31,207 nt of DNA from a virus. Every line of letters begins with the position of its first letter. The first letter of the stretch is position 1. Shown here piece after piece: positions 6,501-14,684 of this stretch. The notes under the pieces were generated by a model. That model had not been told where the DNA came from and did not search any database. It saw nothing but the letters and a program-made list of their open reading frames with translations. The stretch covers positions 1-31,207 of IMG/VR virus record IMGVR_UViG_3300032896_000426; one strand, written 5' to 3'. Made by a program: the position numbers and the translations under genes.

Positions 6501-8063
6501 CAGGTCCAGGCCTGCGGCGGCCAGCGGCGACGCGGACGACAGCCGCAGCCCGTAGGCGGGCGCCAGGCTCCCCGGCGTGGTGACCGCGGGCTGCGTGAGC
6601 GGACTGGCCAGCTTCGGGTCAAGGTCCCATCCCAGCGCCTGGGTGCCGCTGGCCTCATTGCCCGTCGCGGCGCGCCACGCGGTCAGCGACGGGTAGGCCG
6701 TGCCGCCCCAGTCGATGGCGAACGTCCCGGCGGCGGCGTAGTAGTCGTTCCCGGCCAGGTACAGCTCGCTCGTGGTCCACGCCTGCGCGGCCGACACGAC
6801 CGGGCCGCCGGACGCCCCGTAGAAGATGTTGTTGAGCACCTGGACGTTCTCGAGCGTGCCGTCGACGGGGAACGACAGGCACGGCGGCTGCACGGAGCCG
6901 TTCGGCTGGCTGACACACGTGTTGCCGTAGATCGCCAGGTTGCTCATGTTGCCGCCGGGGGTGATCTCCCCGTAGTACCCGGCGACGGCCAGCGGGTTCT
7001 GCCCGTTGCCCCACGTCAGGTTGTACCGCACGGTATTCGGCCCGGCGCCCCAGTAGGAGTCGGCGGCGCCGCCCCAGGCGAGGATGCCCGCGCCGCCGTT
7101 GCCGTAGCTGATGTTGTACTGCACGGTGCAGCCGGTGCAGTCGACGTCCAGGTCGAACCCGTCGCCGTCCGCGCCGGTCCCCGACCCGTTGCCGGACGAG
7201 ACGCAGTTCTCGATCACCGAGTTGCGGCTGGCGTAGAACCAGCAGCCGACCGGCCCCTCATAGGTGTCGCCGTTGTCCAGGCCGTTGCCGCTGGTCACGC
7301 AGTACTCGATCACCGACGCGTCACAGTTCCCGAGGATGATCCCCGACCCGGTGAACACGCCGGTGATCAGCGACGAGCCCAGGTTGTCATTCGCCGTGCA
7401 GTTGCTCACGACCACGCTGCGGTGGTTATAGGCCGGGGCCGAGGGATTGAACGCGGTGTTGCTGTAGGTGCAGATCCCGGCGTAGACGTTCCCGCTCGCG
7501 TCGCAGCCGGAGACCGTGATCCCGTTCCAGCCGTCGGCGGGGCCCTGGCCGCCGAACAGGATCCCGTACTGCCAGCCGCCCGACGCCTGCACGTTCTGGA
7601 CGGTGACCGCGGGCAGCGGGCCGGTGCCCGAGCAGAAGAACGAGATCCCGTCCCAGGCGCCGGAGTCAGTGCCCGGAATGGCCAGGTTCTCGATGGCGTA
7701 GCCGCCGACGTTGTAGCCGTAGACCGCATTGCCGGACGTGTTCGCGATCGTCGCTTCGCCGGTGCCGTAGGACCCGATAGTTATCGGCTGCGCCGCGGTG
7801 CCGGGCCACGTCAGCTCCAGAGTGGTGCCGGTCCACGCCTGACCGCCCTGGAACAGGACCGCGTCGCCCGGGTTCAGGCGCTGCGCGTTGACCCGGGCGA
7901 TCGTCTGCCATGGCGCGGCGGCACTGGTGCCGTTGTTACTGTCGGAGCCGGATGGTGACACGTAGTAGACGGTCCCGGACGGCGCCGGGGAAGCCGGGGC
8001 AGCCGTCAGCGCCCGGGGCAGCCGCAGCTGCCGCGGGACGCGAGCCGGCACCGGGATCTGCAT
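3576..8063 (-). CDS. giant minor tail protein with N-terminal beta-helix and LamG-like domains
   Basis: This 1495-residue protein is a mosaic. Residues about 30-555 begin YYVSPSGSDSNNGTSAA and continue with repeating N-G-I/V strand units (NCTANDN, NCVSSGNGSG), the right-handed parallel beta-helix of pectate-lyase and depolymerase tailspikes. From about 562 (LDLDCELNLGGLWTDVS) it reads as an actinophage minor tail protein with the NNRDGRFSPKNP motif. Residues about 670-860 and 900-1105 look like two concanavalin/LamG-type lectin folds (APVAYWPMEDAAG). The rest (1110-1495) continues the tail-hub part. The beta-helix probably binds or cleaves a surface polysaccharide, but I cannot identify catalytic residues. 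The ATG at 8063 starts one base after the upstream stop. Confidence 0.82.
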   Translation of the reverse strand: MQIPVPARVPRQLRLPRALTAAPASPAPSGTVYYVSPSGSDSNNGTSAAAPWQTIARVNAQRLNPGDAVLFQGGQAWTGTTLELTWPGTAAQPITIGSYGTGEATIANTSGNAVYGYNVGGYAIENLAIPGTDSGAWDGISFFCSGTGPLPAVTVQNVQASGGWQYGILFGGQGPADGWNGITVSGCDASGNVYAGICTYSNTAFNPSAPAYNHRSVVVSNCTANDNLGSSLITGVFTGSGIILGNCDASVIEYCVTSGNGLDNGDTYEGPVGCWFYASRNSVIENCVSSGNGSGTGADGDGFDLDVDCTGCTVQYNISYGNGGAGILAWGGAADSYWGAGPNTVRYNLTWGNGQNPLAVAGYYGEITPGGNMSNLAIYGNTCVSQPNGSVQPPCLSFPVDGTLENVQVLNNIFYGASGGPVVSAAQAWTTSELYLAGNDYYAAAGTFAIDWGGTAYPSLTAWRAATGNEASGTQALGWDLDPKLASPLTQPAVTTPGSLAPAYGLRLSSASPLAAAGLDLAGFGISPGSQDFFGDALAVPLSAGAYQAAAAAPFPASPLDLDCELNLGGLWTDVSTYVYQREGQQPAVTLTRGRQDESSDQANPGRSTWEWNNRDGRFSPKNPVSPYYGLLGRNTGVRFSVPAQNNYLRLEDDAVSYVSCPPATGLSITGDIDIQLQLHLSDWRNTLLASKWNSASSYRSWVLVLNSTGTIGLVWTPDGSSIASATSSIPLPYGTAAVRATLQVSTGTVTFYTGTSLGGTWTQLGAAQVYGSTSIFGGGTGSAPVTIGYNSAFSESWFNNGATPASLLGGVSEFRLYSGIGGTLEAGPVFSAQSAGATSFADAQGNTWTLNGTAAISSRDYRFHGEMSAQPPKWDVTGADMAVAAQAGGVLRRITQGNAPLDSPMKRAITLLAGSKAPVAYWPMEDAAGATVFGSGIGGLPMQISGSPSLADSSDFACSAPLPEVNGASFSGAVSYAGSWTDNQVFFLLDIPSGGEANGAAICAVSTTGTITTLALFYESGGGLNVTGYNSAGTGVFNETVAFGAAGNPILISIALQDAGGGNITWHVDGWAPGAATPDGASGTVSGTVGKVTGVQFAPTGALTSTAIGHCAVLTAYQQLYDLFSYTTPNGVPTGALSAWTGEPAAVRFARLAAENGYQARIIGAPSGSAAMGAQAIDTLSNLLQACEDADAGQIFEPRQILALGYRTLASMYNQAVAVTLDYAQSEPGGVNGSADDSGLDPTYDDALTRNDWSLTRTAGTGSDGATYQAQLNDGSAMSISPPPVGVGDYADTLDCNVELDSQLADLAWWKVHTGTVDEARWPVIPVNLARPQIQDNSLYYPVLSADIGDFLEMANAPDLVLYDPVQQLAWGMKEALGGLHHTAEWNAVPESPYQVFEAGTSHIATDGTALGSAASSTATSLSFATDAGYPLWTTSAADFPFDVMIAGERVTVTDITGASSPQAATVTRSVNGVVKSQAAGAAVTVYPAAVIAL

Positions 8064-8064
8064 G

Positions 8065-8646
8065 TCAGTTCAGCGGGATGACCGTCAGCTGGTACAGCTG
8101 CGCGAAGTTGGACGCCGACGCGGTCCCGAACGTGCCCCACGCCTCCACGTAGTTGTCGACGGTCGTGTTCACCGCGACGTCGCTGACGTTGCCCAGCGCG
8201 TACACCGACGCCGCGGTGGTGGCCGCGTTCCCCGCCGCGCCGACCGTCAGCTTCCCGCCCACCGTCAGGTAGCCGCTGCTGCCCACCCCCTGCAAGGTGC
8301 AGTCGGCGTCCAGGTCGAACAGGGCACCCGACGCCCCCGACGGCATCGTGACCGCCCCGGTCGCCGCCAGCACCGTCCCGAAGCTGCCCTGCGTCGTGTC
8401 CAGCGACACCGCGAACGTGAACGTCGGCGTGCCGGTAGTGGACAGGAACCCCTTGGCGATGATCTTGAACGCCTGCCCGACACGGTCCTGCTCCCAGAAC
8501 GACGGGAACAGCCTGCACGGCTCGCCGCCCGTCGCCGACGACGCCAGCGACATCAGCGCCCGGCTGCTGCTGTTGGACAGCAGCGCGCCCGACAGCGGCA
8601 TCGAGTACAGCGCCTCCGCGTAGCCGCCCTTGGTCTGCCCTCTCAC
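8065..8646 (-). CDS. minor tail protein, distal-tail type
   Basis: The 193-residue product follows the tape measure directly and precedes the tail-tip protein, the usual place for a distal-tail or adaptor subunit. The sequence is strand-rich: FKIIAKGFLSTTGTPTFTFAVSLD in the middle and AWGTFGTASASNFAQLYQLTVIPLN at the end, a pattern shared by actinophage minor tail proteins. The GTG at 8646 is chosen because AAGGAG lies about eight bases upstream. The longer frame to 8703 would overlap the tape-measure end and looks non-coding. Role inferred from order and fold; no catalytic motif seen. Confidence 0.7.
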   Translation of the reverse strand: MRGQTKGGYAEALYSMPLSGALLSNSSSRALMSLASSATGGEPCRLFPSFWEQDRVGQAFKIIAKGFLSTTGTPTFTFAVSLDTTQGSFGTVLAATGAVTMPSGASGALFDLDADCTLQGVGSSGYLTVGGKLTVGAAGNAATTAASVYALGNVSDVAVNTTVDNYVEAWGTFGTASASNFAQLYQLTVIPLN

Positions 8647-8659
8647 CTGCGATCTCCTT

Positions 8660-11600
8660 TCACGACCGGTACGCCACCTTCCGCATGAACATGTTCGGGT
8701 CACCGCCCTGCGCCCGGACCCCGTTCTTCAGCCACGTCCAGAACAGGCTGTCCAGCCCGTTCGCGCTGCTGCCCTGGATCTGCACCACGATCGGCTGCGG
8801 GCCGCCGCCCCCGGCCGCATAGGCGCCGTAGCCGCCGCGCGGGGCGAGCGCCCCGGCGACGTGGTTCATGGCGGAGGTGACGTCCGGCTTGCCGGCCAGG
8901 ATGCCCGCCGCCATCATGCGGGGGATCGACCGGCCGGAGTTCATCGGATCCCCGGCGCCGGACAGCGGCCCCTTCTTCGCGGGCGAGAACGGCAGGAAGT
9001 TCTTGATCTCGCCGACGACGGAGCTCATCGTCGAGCCGACGTCGCCGATCATGTTGGTGATGCCGTGCAGCAGCCCCCGGATCACCGACTCCCCCGCGCT
9101 GACCAGCAGCGAGCCGAGGTCGCCGACCGCGTGCAGGATCCGGCCCGGCAGCCCTTCGAACCAGTGGACGATGTTGTCCAGGCCGGAGACCTCCCGGGAC
9201 AGGAAATCGTCGAAGGTGCGCCGCACCCAGGCGATCAGGTCGCCGTACCAGCGGGCCGCGGTGCCCACCACGTCGTCGAACATGGACTCGAACCAGTGCA
9301 GCACGTCGCCCGCGAACCGGCCGATGTCGCCGAGCACGCCGGAGATGAACCGCTCCGCGTCCTTCTTGATGGTGTCCCAGTGCTTCGCGATCTCCAGGAC
9401 CGCGACGGCGATCGGGCCGAGGAGGATCGCCAGCAGCAGCTCCCAGTGGGACTTCACGAAGTTCACCACCGTGGAGACCGCTTTCGACACGGCCCGGTAG
9501 ACGTCGTCCCACGCTTCCTCGACGCCGTGGACGATCGACTTCCAGTGCGTGACGATCTCGTAGACGGCCAGCGCGACCGCGGCGACGACCAGGACGATCC
9601 CCGCGGTCATCAGAGCGTTCGCGGCGATCCACGCGCCGGCCGCTGACAGCGCCCCCGCGACGTTGGTAGCGACGACGACGGCGACCTTGGCGACGTTCGT
9701 GGCGACCCACACGGCCGCTGAAGCGATCATCTGGCCGGCCGCCACCGCCCACCGGGCCACTGCCTGTCCCGCCGCCACGGCGTAGGAGGCGGCCGCCTGC
9801 CCGGCCTTGACCGCCGACTGCGCCGCCCACTTCGCGCCTGAGGCGATCATCTGCCCGGCCGACGTCGCCCACGACCCCGACGACTCCGCGGCCGCCGTCT
9901 CGTTCGCCGCCGCCACCTCCGCGGCGTCTGCCTCCTGCTCCGCCGCCGCGGTGTCAGCCGCCGCGGCCGCCTCATCCGAGGCCGCCGCTTCTTCCTTTCC
10001 GGCGGTCTTCGCCTCGGCCGCCGCCTTCTTCGACGACGCCGCGGCCTTGTCGTTCGCGCCGGCCAGGGAGCTGATCTTCTTGATCGCCCCCTCGACGCCA
10101 TCGGCGACCTGCTTCATGGCGTCTTTCATGCTGGTCAGCGCATGAACGGCCTTGGTGCCGACCGCCCCGGCGAGGACGCCGCCGACCACGACGGCGAACG
10201 CGATCGCCGCCGCCTTGTTGCCCGCGATGAAACTGAGCATGGACGACAGCGGGCCGAGGATCGCGTTGACCGCAGGCAGCAGGACCATCCCTAGCTGAGT
10301 CCCGGCCGCCTCAACCGCCTTCACGGTGCTGCCGAGTTTGAACGCAGTCGTGGCGCTCGCCGCCCCGAAGCCGGCAACCTTGCCGCTTGCTCCGTCCGCA
10401 GATGCCGAAATCGCTTTTACGTTCGCGTTGAATGTCGCCGCATGGCTGCCGGTCAGCATCAGCCCGACGTTCAGGCCGGTGGCGCCCCCCAGCATCTTCG
10501 ACATGGCCGCGGCATAGGTCTGCGCCGCCGGGGTGCCGGAGGCGAGCAGCTGGTTGAACCCGTTGGCCTTCCCGGCCACGGACGCGAACTGCAGCCCCAT
10601 TTCCCGGGCCTGCAGCCCGGAGCCCTTGAGCGCGTTGTTGAAGTCGGTGTAGCTGGCCTTCCCGTCCAGGTAGGACTTCGCGATCCCCTGAATCGACGGC
10701 GGCAGTTTCCCGAGCATCTCCTCCGCATCCGCCGCGGCGCTCTTGCTCTGGTTCATCGCGTTGGCGATGACGGTGCCGCTCGGCCCCATCTTCGCCAGGA
10801 CCGCGTCCGACAGCTCGGAGATGGTACCGGTCAGGCCCTTCTTGCCGAGCTGGCTGGCGACGGTGGTCGAGTTGAGCCCGAACATGGACATCTCGTTCGT
10901 CGCCACGCTGGTCGGGTTGGCCAGCGACCGGATCGTGGAGGCGAGGTCCTGCGTGCCCTGGCGGGCCGAGATGCCCATCGACGTCATCGTGGCCAGCGCG
11001 CCGCCCACCTCGCTGTAGCTGATCTTGTTCGCTGCCGCGATCGGCAGCACGGCGCTCAGCGACCCGGCGAGGTCCTGGAACGTCATCTTGCCGCGGGAGA
11101 CCGTGGCGAGCATCTGGTTCATCATCGATGTGGCGCTGACGGTCGCCTCGGCGCTGGTTTTGGTTTTCATGCCGTAGGCGTTGATCCCGGACGTCAGCGC
11201 ATTCGTCACCTCAGACAGGTCGGCGCCCTCGGCCTGCGCGCCCTGCGCCGCTGCCTTCAGCACGCCCAGGCCGCCCGCGCCGGTGATCCCCGCGGAGCTG
11301 ATCATGTACAGGCCCTGGGCCAGCTGCGACGTGCTCGTGTTGGTCGTCGACGACAGCGCCAGGATGCCCTGCTGCAGCATCCCCAGCTGGCTCGCCGACT
11401 CGCCCGCGGACGTGACCAGCGTGGTGGTCTGCTTCTGGAAGTCCATCGCCGACTTGACCGCCAGGCCCATGCCGACCGCGACGCCCAGGCCGGCCAGCTT
11501 CATCTTGGAGCCCATCCCGGCGAACGCGCCGCCTGACTCCTCCGCCTTGACCCCGGACGCGACCTGCTCATCGCCCGCGGTCTTCTCCATGGCCGCGACC

Positions 11601-12151
11601 TGCGCATCGGCGGCCGCCACCTCGCGTCGTGCCGCCGCCGCCTCCAGGGACGCCTGTGTCACCCGGACCTGCGCCGCCGCCAGCTCATCGGCCGACGCGA
11701 CACCGGCTTCCTGCAGCTCCTCCAGCGACGCCGACGCGTCCCGCAGCTCCGCCTGCGCCGCCGTCAGCTTGTCCGACGCGGCGGCCGCCCCGGTCACCGC
11801 CTGCGCATACGAGCCCGCCATGTAGACGGACCGCTCCTGCGCGGCCGCGACCTTGTCCTGCGCGGCCGACACCAGGTCAGCCGCGGCCGCCGCGCGCTCC
11901 TCCGCCGCTGCCAGCTCGTCCTGCGCGGCGCCTAGCTGCTCGCCTGTCGACGCCGCGTCTTGCTGGATCGCCGCGATCTGCGCCTGCGCATCGGTCACCG
12001 CCTGCGCCGCCGCGGCCTCATCAGCCTGCGCCGCGGTCAGCTCCGCCGTCGCGTCGGTCAGCTCCTGGGTCTGGCCGACCGCGCCGTCGATGCCGGGGCC
12101 GGTATCGTTGGTCGCCTTGACCAGGATCTCGACAATGTTCTGGCCGGCCAT
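8660..12151 (-). CDS. tape measure protein
   Basis: At 1163 residues this has the standard tape-measure design. Residues about 20-210 are an Ala/Gln/Glu-rich coiled coil (AAQAVTDAQAQIAA repeats). Residues about 225-430 match the TP901-type minor tail domain (LGVAVGMGLAVKSAMDFQKQ, ISARQGTQDLASTIRSL). Several hydrophobic helices follow at about 640-870, and the C-terminal region holds amphipathic helices (VLHWFESMFDDVVGTAARWY) and an SPAKKGPLSGAGDP linker. It sets tail length and guides DNA ejection; at about 1.5 angstrom per residue the tail would be near 170 nm. The ATG at 12151 has GGAGG boxes in the preceding bases and follows the frameshifted chaperone stop. Confidence 0.93.
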   Translation of the reverse strand: MAGQNIVEILVKATNDTGPGIDGAVGQTQELTDATAELTAAQADEAAAAQAVTDAQAQIAAIQQDAASTGEQLGAAQDELAAAEERAAAAADLVSAAQDKVAAAQERSVYMAGSYAQAVTGAAAASDKLTAAQAELRDASASLEELQEAGVASADELAAAQVRVTQASLEAAAARREVAAADAQVAAMEKTAGDEQVASGVKAEESGGAFAGMGSKMKLAGLGVAVGMGLAVKSAMDFQKQTTTLVTSAGESASQLGMLQQGILALSSTTNTSTSQLAQGLYMISSAGITGAGGLGVLKAAAQGAQAEGADLSEVTNALTSGINAYGMKTKTSAEATVSATSMMNQMLATVSRGKMTFQDLAGSLSAVLPIAAANKISYSEVGGALATMTSMGISARQGTQDLASTIRSLANPTSVATNEMSMFGLNSTTVASQLGKKGLTGTISELSDAVLAKMGPSGTVIANAMNQSKSAAADAEEMLGKLPPSIQGIAKSYLDGKASYTDFNNALKGSGLQAREMGLQFASVAGKANGFNQLLASGTPAAQTYAAAMSKMLGGATGLNVGLMLTGSHAATFNANVKAISASADGASGKVAGFGAASATTAFKLGSTVKAVEAAGTQLGMVLLPAVNAILGPLSSMLSFIAGNKAAAIAFAVVVGGVLAGAVGTKAVHALTSMKDAMKQVADGVEGAIKKISSLAGANDKAAASSKKAAAEAKTAGKEEAAASDEAAAAADTAAAEQEADAAEVAAANETAAAESSGSWATSAGQMIASGAKWAAQSAVKAGQAAASYAVAAGQAVARWAVAAGQMIASAAVWVATNVAKVAVVVATNVAGALSAAGAWIAANALMTAGIVLVVAAVALAVYEIVTHWKSIVHGVEEAWDDVYRAVSKAVSTVVNFVKSHWELLLAILLGPIAVAVLEIAKHWDTIKKDAERFISGVLGDIGRFAGDVLHWFESMFDDVVGTAARWYGDLIAWVRRTFDDFLSREVSGLDNIVHWFEGLPGRILHAVGDLGSLLVSAGESVIRGLLHGITNMIGDVGSTMSSVVGEIKNFLPFSPAKKGPLSGAGDPMNSGRSIPRMMAAGILAGKPDVTSAMNHVAGALAPRGGYGAYAAGGGGPQPIVVQIQGSSANGLDSLFWTWLKNGVRAQGGDPNMFMRKVAYRS

Positions 12152-12157
12152 TATCCG

Positions 12158-12732
12158 CTATTCACCTCCCTCCTTCCGCCAGCCCATGAGGTCCTCGATG
12201 TCCAGCTGCGCCAGCACATCGGCGTCCTGCCGGTACGCCTCCCGCGGCGTGCACCCGAACCGGTTGCAGATCCGCAGGATGACGGCGGCCTCTACGACGT
12301 CCCAGAGATCGAATCCGTGCTCGGCTGCGACATCAGCCCAGCGGCTGCCTCCAGCGGATCCGCCGCCGGCGTCGCCGGCCCGCTGGGCTCCGTAGGGACC
12401 GCGATGTTCGTCGCCCTCTGCATCCAGGCGAGGAAGATCTTGTATGCCTCGTCCATGTCCCAGTCGAGGAAGGCGTCGATGGTGACCGGCACCGGCACCG
12501 CGTTACCGTCCTCGTCCTCGTCCTCCAGCGTCCAGGACACGACCCGGCTGACGAACGGGGCGAACAGGTCGGCGGCCTGCTCTTCGGTCATGCTCTGGAT
12601 ATCGGCCTCGCCAAGGTCCGCGAACTTCCGCGTGACCTCCAGCGACTTGCGGACGCTCAGCGACCGCGCCCAGACCTCCAGGCCCGGGGTGTCCTCGAAC
12701 GTGAAGTGCAGGACCTTCCGCTTGTAACCCAC
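12158..12732 (-). CDS. tail assembly chaperone, frameshifted long form (gpGT-like)
   Basis: The -1 frame overlapping the end of the short chaperone is open through the linker and continues past its stop. It encodes a clear helical domain (DLWDVVEAAVILRICNRFG, YRQDADVLAQLDIEDLM) ending in TAG at 12158-12160, nine bases before the tape measure ATG. This extension is typical of the T-like part of actinophage chaperones. Both frames are open together over roughly 100 bases, so the slip probably lies in about 12,290-12,440. I see no perfect X-XXY-YYZ heptamer there, so the slip site is undetermined. There is no good independent start for the extension, which favours slippage. Confidence 0.7.
12292..12732 (-). 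CDS. tail assembly chaperone, short form (gpG-like)
   Basis: This 146-residue protein sits between the tail tube gene and the tape measure, the position of lambda gpG-type chaperones that keep the tape measure soluble during assembly. It is acidic and helical (TEEQAADLFAPFVSRVVSWTLE, DWDMDEAYKIFLAWMQ). The final residues after about 115 (PSGPATPAADPLEAAAG) are a low-complexity linker, the typical place for ribosomal slippage. The GTG at 12732 lies just downstream of the tail tube stop. The longer product made by -1 slippage is listed separately. Role from order and architecture rather than residue identity. Confidence 0.8.
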   Translation of the reverse strand: MGYKRKVLHFTFEDTPGLEVWARSLSVRKSLEVTRKFADLGEADIQSMTEEQAADLFAPFVSRVVSWTLEDEDEDGNAVPVPVTIDAFLDWDMDEAYKIFLAWMQRATNIAVPTEPSGPATPAADPLEAAAGLMSQPSTDSISGTS

Positions 12733-12735
12733 CGG

Positions 12736-13152
12736 TCAGGCCCAGGTCGGCACGTTGCCGTCGGCGAGCGTCCCGTCCGCCTGGAACGTGAGCGCACCGT
12801 CAGCCGCCCTGGCCATGTTGTACGCCGAGAACAGCAGGTTCGCCGTCATCACCGGCGTGCTGTCGTTCGACGTCGGGTACACCGACGCCGCCCGGTTGTT
12901 CGGCGACGTCGTGATGGTGGAGAACACGTAGTGCGACATGTCGGCCGCGAAGTTGCACACGCCCTTGAACGACTCCGTCAGGTCCCGCAGCAGCGCCAGC
13001 TTCTGGTGCGCGGACACGTCGACGCCGGTGACGTCCTGCAGCGCGACCGGCGTGGCCAGCGTGAAGTCGGTGATGTCATCGCTGATGGTGCGGCTGGTGC
13101 CGCCCGAGTCGGCGACGTCGATCGTGGCCCCGAGGCCGCTTGTCTTTGCCAC
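12736..13152 (-). CDS. major tail tube protein, short paralogue
   Basis: The 138-residue product resembles small tail-tube subunits of siphoviruses, beginning KTSGLGATIDVADSGG and ending near AADGALTFQADGTL. It is followed by the chaperone and tape measure genes, exactly where the tube gene lies in lambdoid order. It is a paralogue of the gene at 13752-14684: both open with a GLGA motif, share DVT and LLRD segments in the middle, and share the AADGALT signature. The GTG at 13152 has GAGAGGG upstream. Because this copy is the simpler, single-domain version next to the chaperone, it is a good candidate for the main tube subunit. Confidence 0.75.
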   Translation of the reverse strand: MAKTSGLGATIDVADSGGTSRTISDDITDFTLATPVALQDVTGVDVSAHQKLALLRDLTESFKGVCNFAADMSHYVFSTITTSPNNRAASVYPTSNDSTPVMTANLLFSAYNMARAADGALTFQADGTLADGNVPTWA

Positions 13153-13155
13153 TGG

Positions 13156-13581
13156 TCACCCTCTCTTTTTCTGCTCGGCCAGGCGGCCGACGTGCTCGGT
13201 GTAGTCCTCGGCCAGGAAGCCGAGGCTGGTGTGCTCGCGGAGAACCCGGCCGCGCCGCTGCACGACCAGCCGGCCCGGCCGGGTGCGGTGCTCGCTGAAG
13301 CACCGCTGCCCGGACTCGAAGCGGAACACGACGACGGTCGCGTCCGGCGCGTGCGCCAGCTCGCGGTACGCGCGCCCGGAGCGGCCGGAGCGGATCATCT
13401 CCGCCACCATCCGGCCGGCGTCGGTGCCCAGGTCGCAGACCGTGTCCCAGCCGTGGAACCACTGCAGGCACCCCACGTCCTCGCAGGCGGCCTTGACAGT
13501 GATGTCGTGCGGCATGTGGATGCGGTAGTTCCGGTTGTCCGACTGCCACAGCGGCGGCGGGAGCTTGCCGAATTGCAGCAT
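13156..13581 (-). CDS. conserved hypothetical protein between tail tube paralogues
   Basis: The 141-residue protein has no membrane segment. Its first half (YRIHMPHDITVKAACEDVGC) and WFHGWDTVCDLGTDAGRMVA look like a compact mixed alpha/beta domain. Its second half has strands around VVVFRFESGQRCFSEH and a charged tail ending in KKRG. Four cysteines are present, but they do not form an obvious zinc site. The ATG at 13581 overlaps the stop of the small upstream gene (TGATG). Genes of this kind occur in actinophage tail modules; the function is unknown. It separates the two tail tube paralogues. Confidence 0.6.
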   Translation of the reverse strand: MLQFGKLPPPLWQSDNRNYRIHMPHDITVKAACEDVGCLQWFHGWDTVCDLGTDAGRMVAEMIRSGRSGRAYRELAHAPDATVVVFRFESGQRCFSEHRTRPGRLVVQRRGRVLREHTSLGFLAEDYTEHVGRLAEQKKRG

Positions 13582-13751
13582 CAGGCGCTCACCCCCTCGA
13601 CGGTGCGCACCTCGGTAGCGCGGACCTCACAAGACGGCTTCTGGCACCGCGGGCAGGCGAACTGGATCCGGCTCTGCTTCTGCGGCAGGTACTCGCGGGC
13701 GCCGTACCAGACGACGCACCCGCAGCTGAGGTAAGCGACTATGACCTGCAT
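13581..13751 (-). CDS. 56-residue zinc-ribbon-like protein
   Basis: The ATG at 13751 directly follows the tail protein stop. The frame encodes MQVIVAYLSCGCVVWYG and later CPRCQKPSCEV, ending in a TGA that overlaps the next ATG as TGATG. The C-G-C and CPRC pairs are spaced like a small zinc ribbon. Precise packing between its neighbours and high third-position GC support real coding. Small zinc-ribbon proteins recur in this structural operon (see 17975-18214 and 18231-18701). Role unknown; a structural or assembly cofactor is possible. Confidence 0.65.
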   Translation of the reverse strand: MQVIVAYLSCGCVVWYGAREYLPQKQSRIQFACPRCQKPSCEVRATEVRTVEGVSA

Positions 13752-14684
13752 TTACGGTTCCAAAGCTGCCTGATTGACGTCGGCCATCGCGGCGAAGGTC
13801 GCGGAGCTGAACGTGCCCGCGGTAATCATCCGCAGGTAGCGGTCCACCGTCCCGGTGACGGCCACCCGCTGCCAGGCGGGCGCGGCGGTCATCGCGGTGA
13901 ACGCGGCCAGCGTCGACCAGGTCGAGTTGTCCGGCGCGTGCTGCACCGTCGCCGTCACGCTCGTCCCGGTGAACCCGGTCACCTGCAGGTAGGCCTGCGC
14001 GCCGTAGACGGTCTGCAGCGTCCACGTCCACGTCGGCGCCACCGAGTAGGTGATCGAGATCGTCTGGCCGGACGGAACCGTGTACGTGCCGTCGCCGGTG
14101 CCCGCCTCGACACCGTTGACGTAGACGGCCGACACGGTGCCGCCGCTGATGACCACCGACGCCGCGATCGGCGACGTGTTCGTGACCGGCGTCGTCGACG
14201 CGGGCACGGCGGGCGTGGTGAACCCGGCGCCCTGGTCGAGGCTGGAGCCGTCCGTAGCGGTCGTATCGGTGCGCAGGCCGGGCGTGAGCGCCACGCCCCA
14301 CTCCAGGCCGTAGCCGTCGCCCTGGCCCTCCACCTTCATTGTCAGCGCGCCGTCAGCGGCCCGGTTCGGGTCGTAGTTCACCTGCCTGGCGACCAGGGCC
14401 GCCACGGGATTGCCAATGGCCTGCGGCGGCAGCAGGGCTTCCATCGCCGTGTCCGCGGTCGGCAGCGCGGACAGCACCGGGTGCGCGTTCGCCACATCCA
14501 TGAACACGGTGAAGCCCATCGACCCGTCCCGCAACAGCGGCAGCCGCGAGTGCGCCAGCTGGGTGATGTCGGTGACGTCGCCGAGTGCCACGCCGCCGTT
14601 GATCTGGTCGATGGCCGACACGTCCCCCGATATGTCGTAGCCGCCCACCAGGAAGCGCGCGCCCAGGCCCGACTGCTTGCTCAC
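13752..14684 (-). CDS. major tail protein, long paralogue with C-terminal beta domains
   Basis: The 310-residue product starts KQSGLGARFLVGGYDISGD, the usual opening of actinophage tail-tube subunits. Its first ~150 residues carry the tube fold, with DVTDITQLAHSRLPLLRDGS and the RAADGALTMKVEGQ signature. The remainder (about 175-310) is strand-rich (PVTNTSPIAASVVISGG, YTVPSGQTISITYS, ATVQHAPDNSTWSTLAAF) and resembles surface-exposed decoration domains. The first half is paralogous to the 138-residue protein at 12736. The GTG start at 14684 directly abuts the previous TAG. It may be the main tube protein with decoration, or a minor tube-end subunit. Confidence 0.75.
   Translation of the reverse strand: MSKQSGLGARFLVGGYDISGDVSAIDQINGGVALGDVTDITQLAHSRLPLLRDGSMGFTVFMDVANAHPVLSALPTADTAMEALLPPQAIGNPVAALVARQVNYDPNRAADGALTMKVEGQGDGYGLEWGVALTPGLRTDTTATDGSSLDQGAGFTTPAVPASTTPVTNTSPIAASVVISGGTVSAVYVNGVEAGTGDGTYTVPSGQTISITYSVAPTWTWTLQTVYGAQAYLQVTGFTGTSVTATVQHAPDNSTWSTLAAFTAMTAAPAWQRVAVTGTVDRYLRMITAGTFSSATFAAMADVNQAALEP

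Noticed and set aside
12160-12365. Chaperone extension as a separate gene
   Set aside because: No well-placed start or ribosome site precedes it and its frame is open through the preceding linker, so slippage is more likely.
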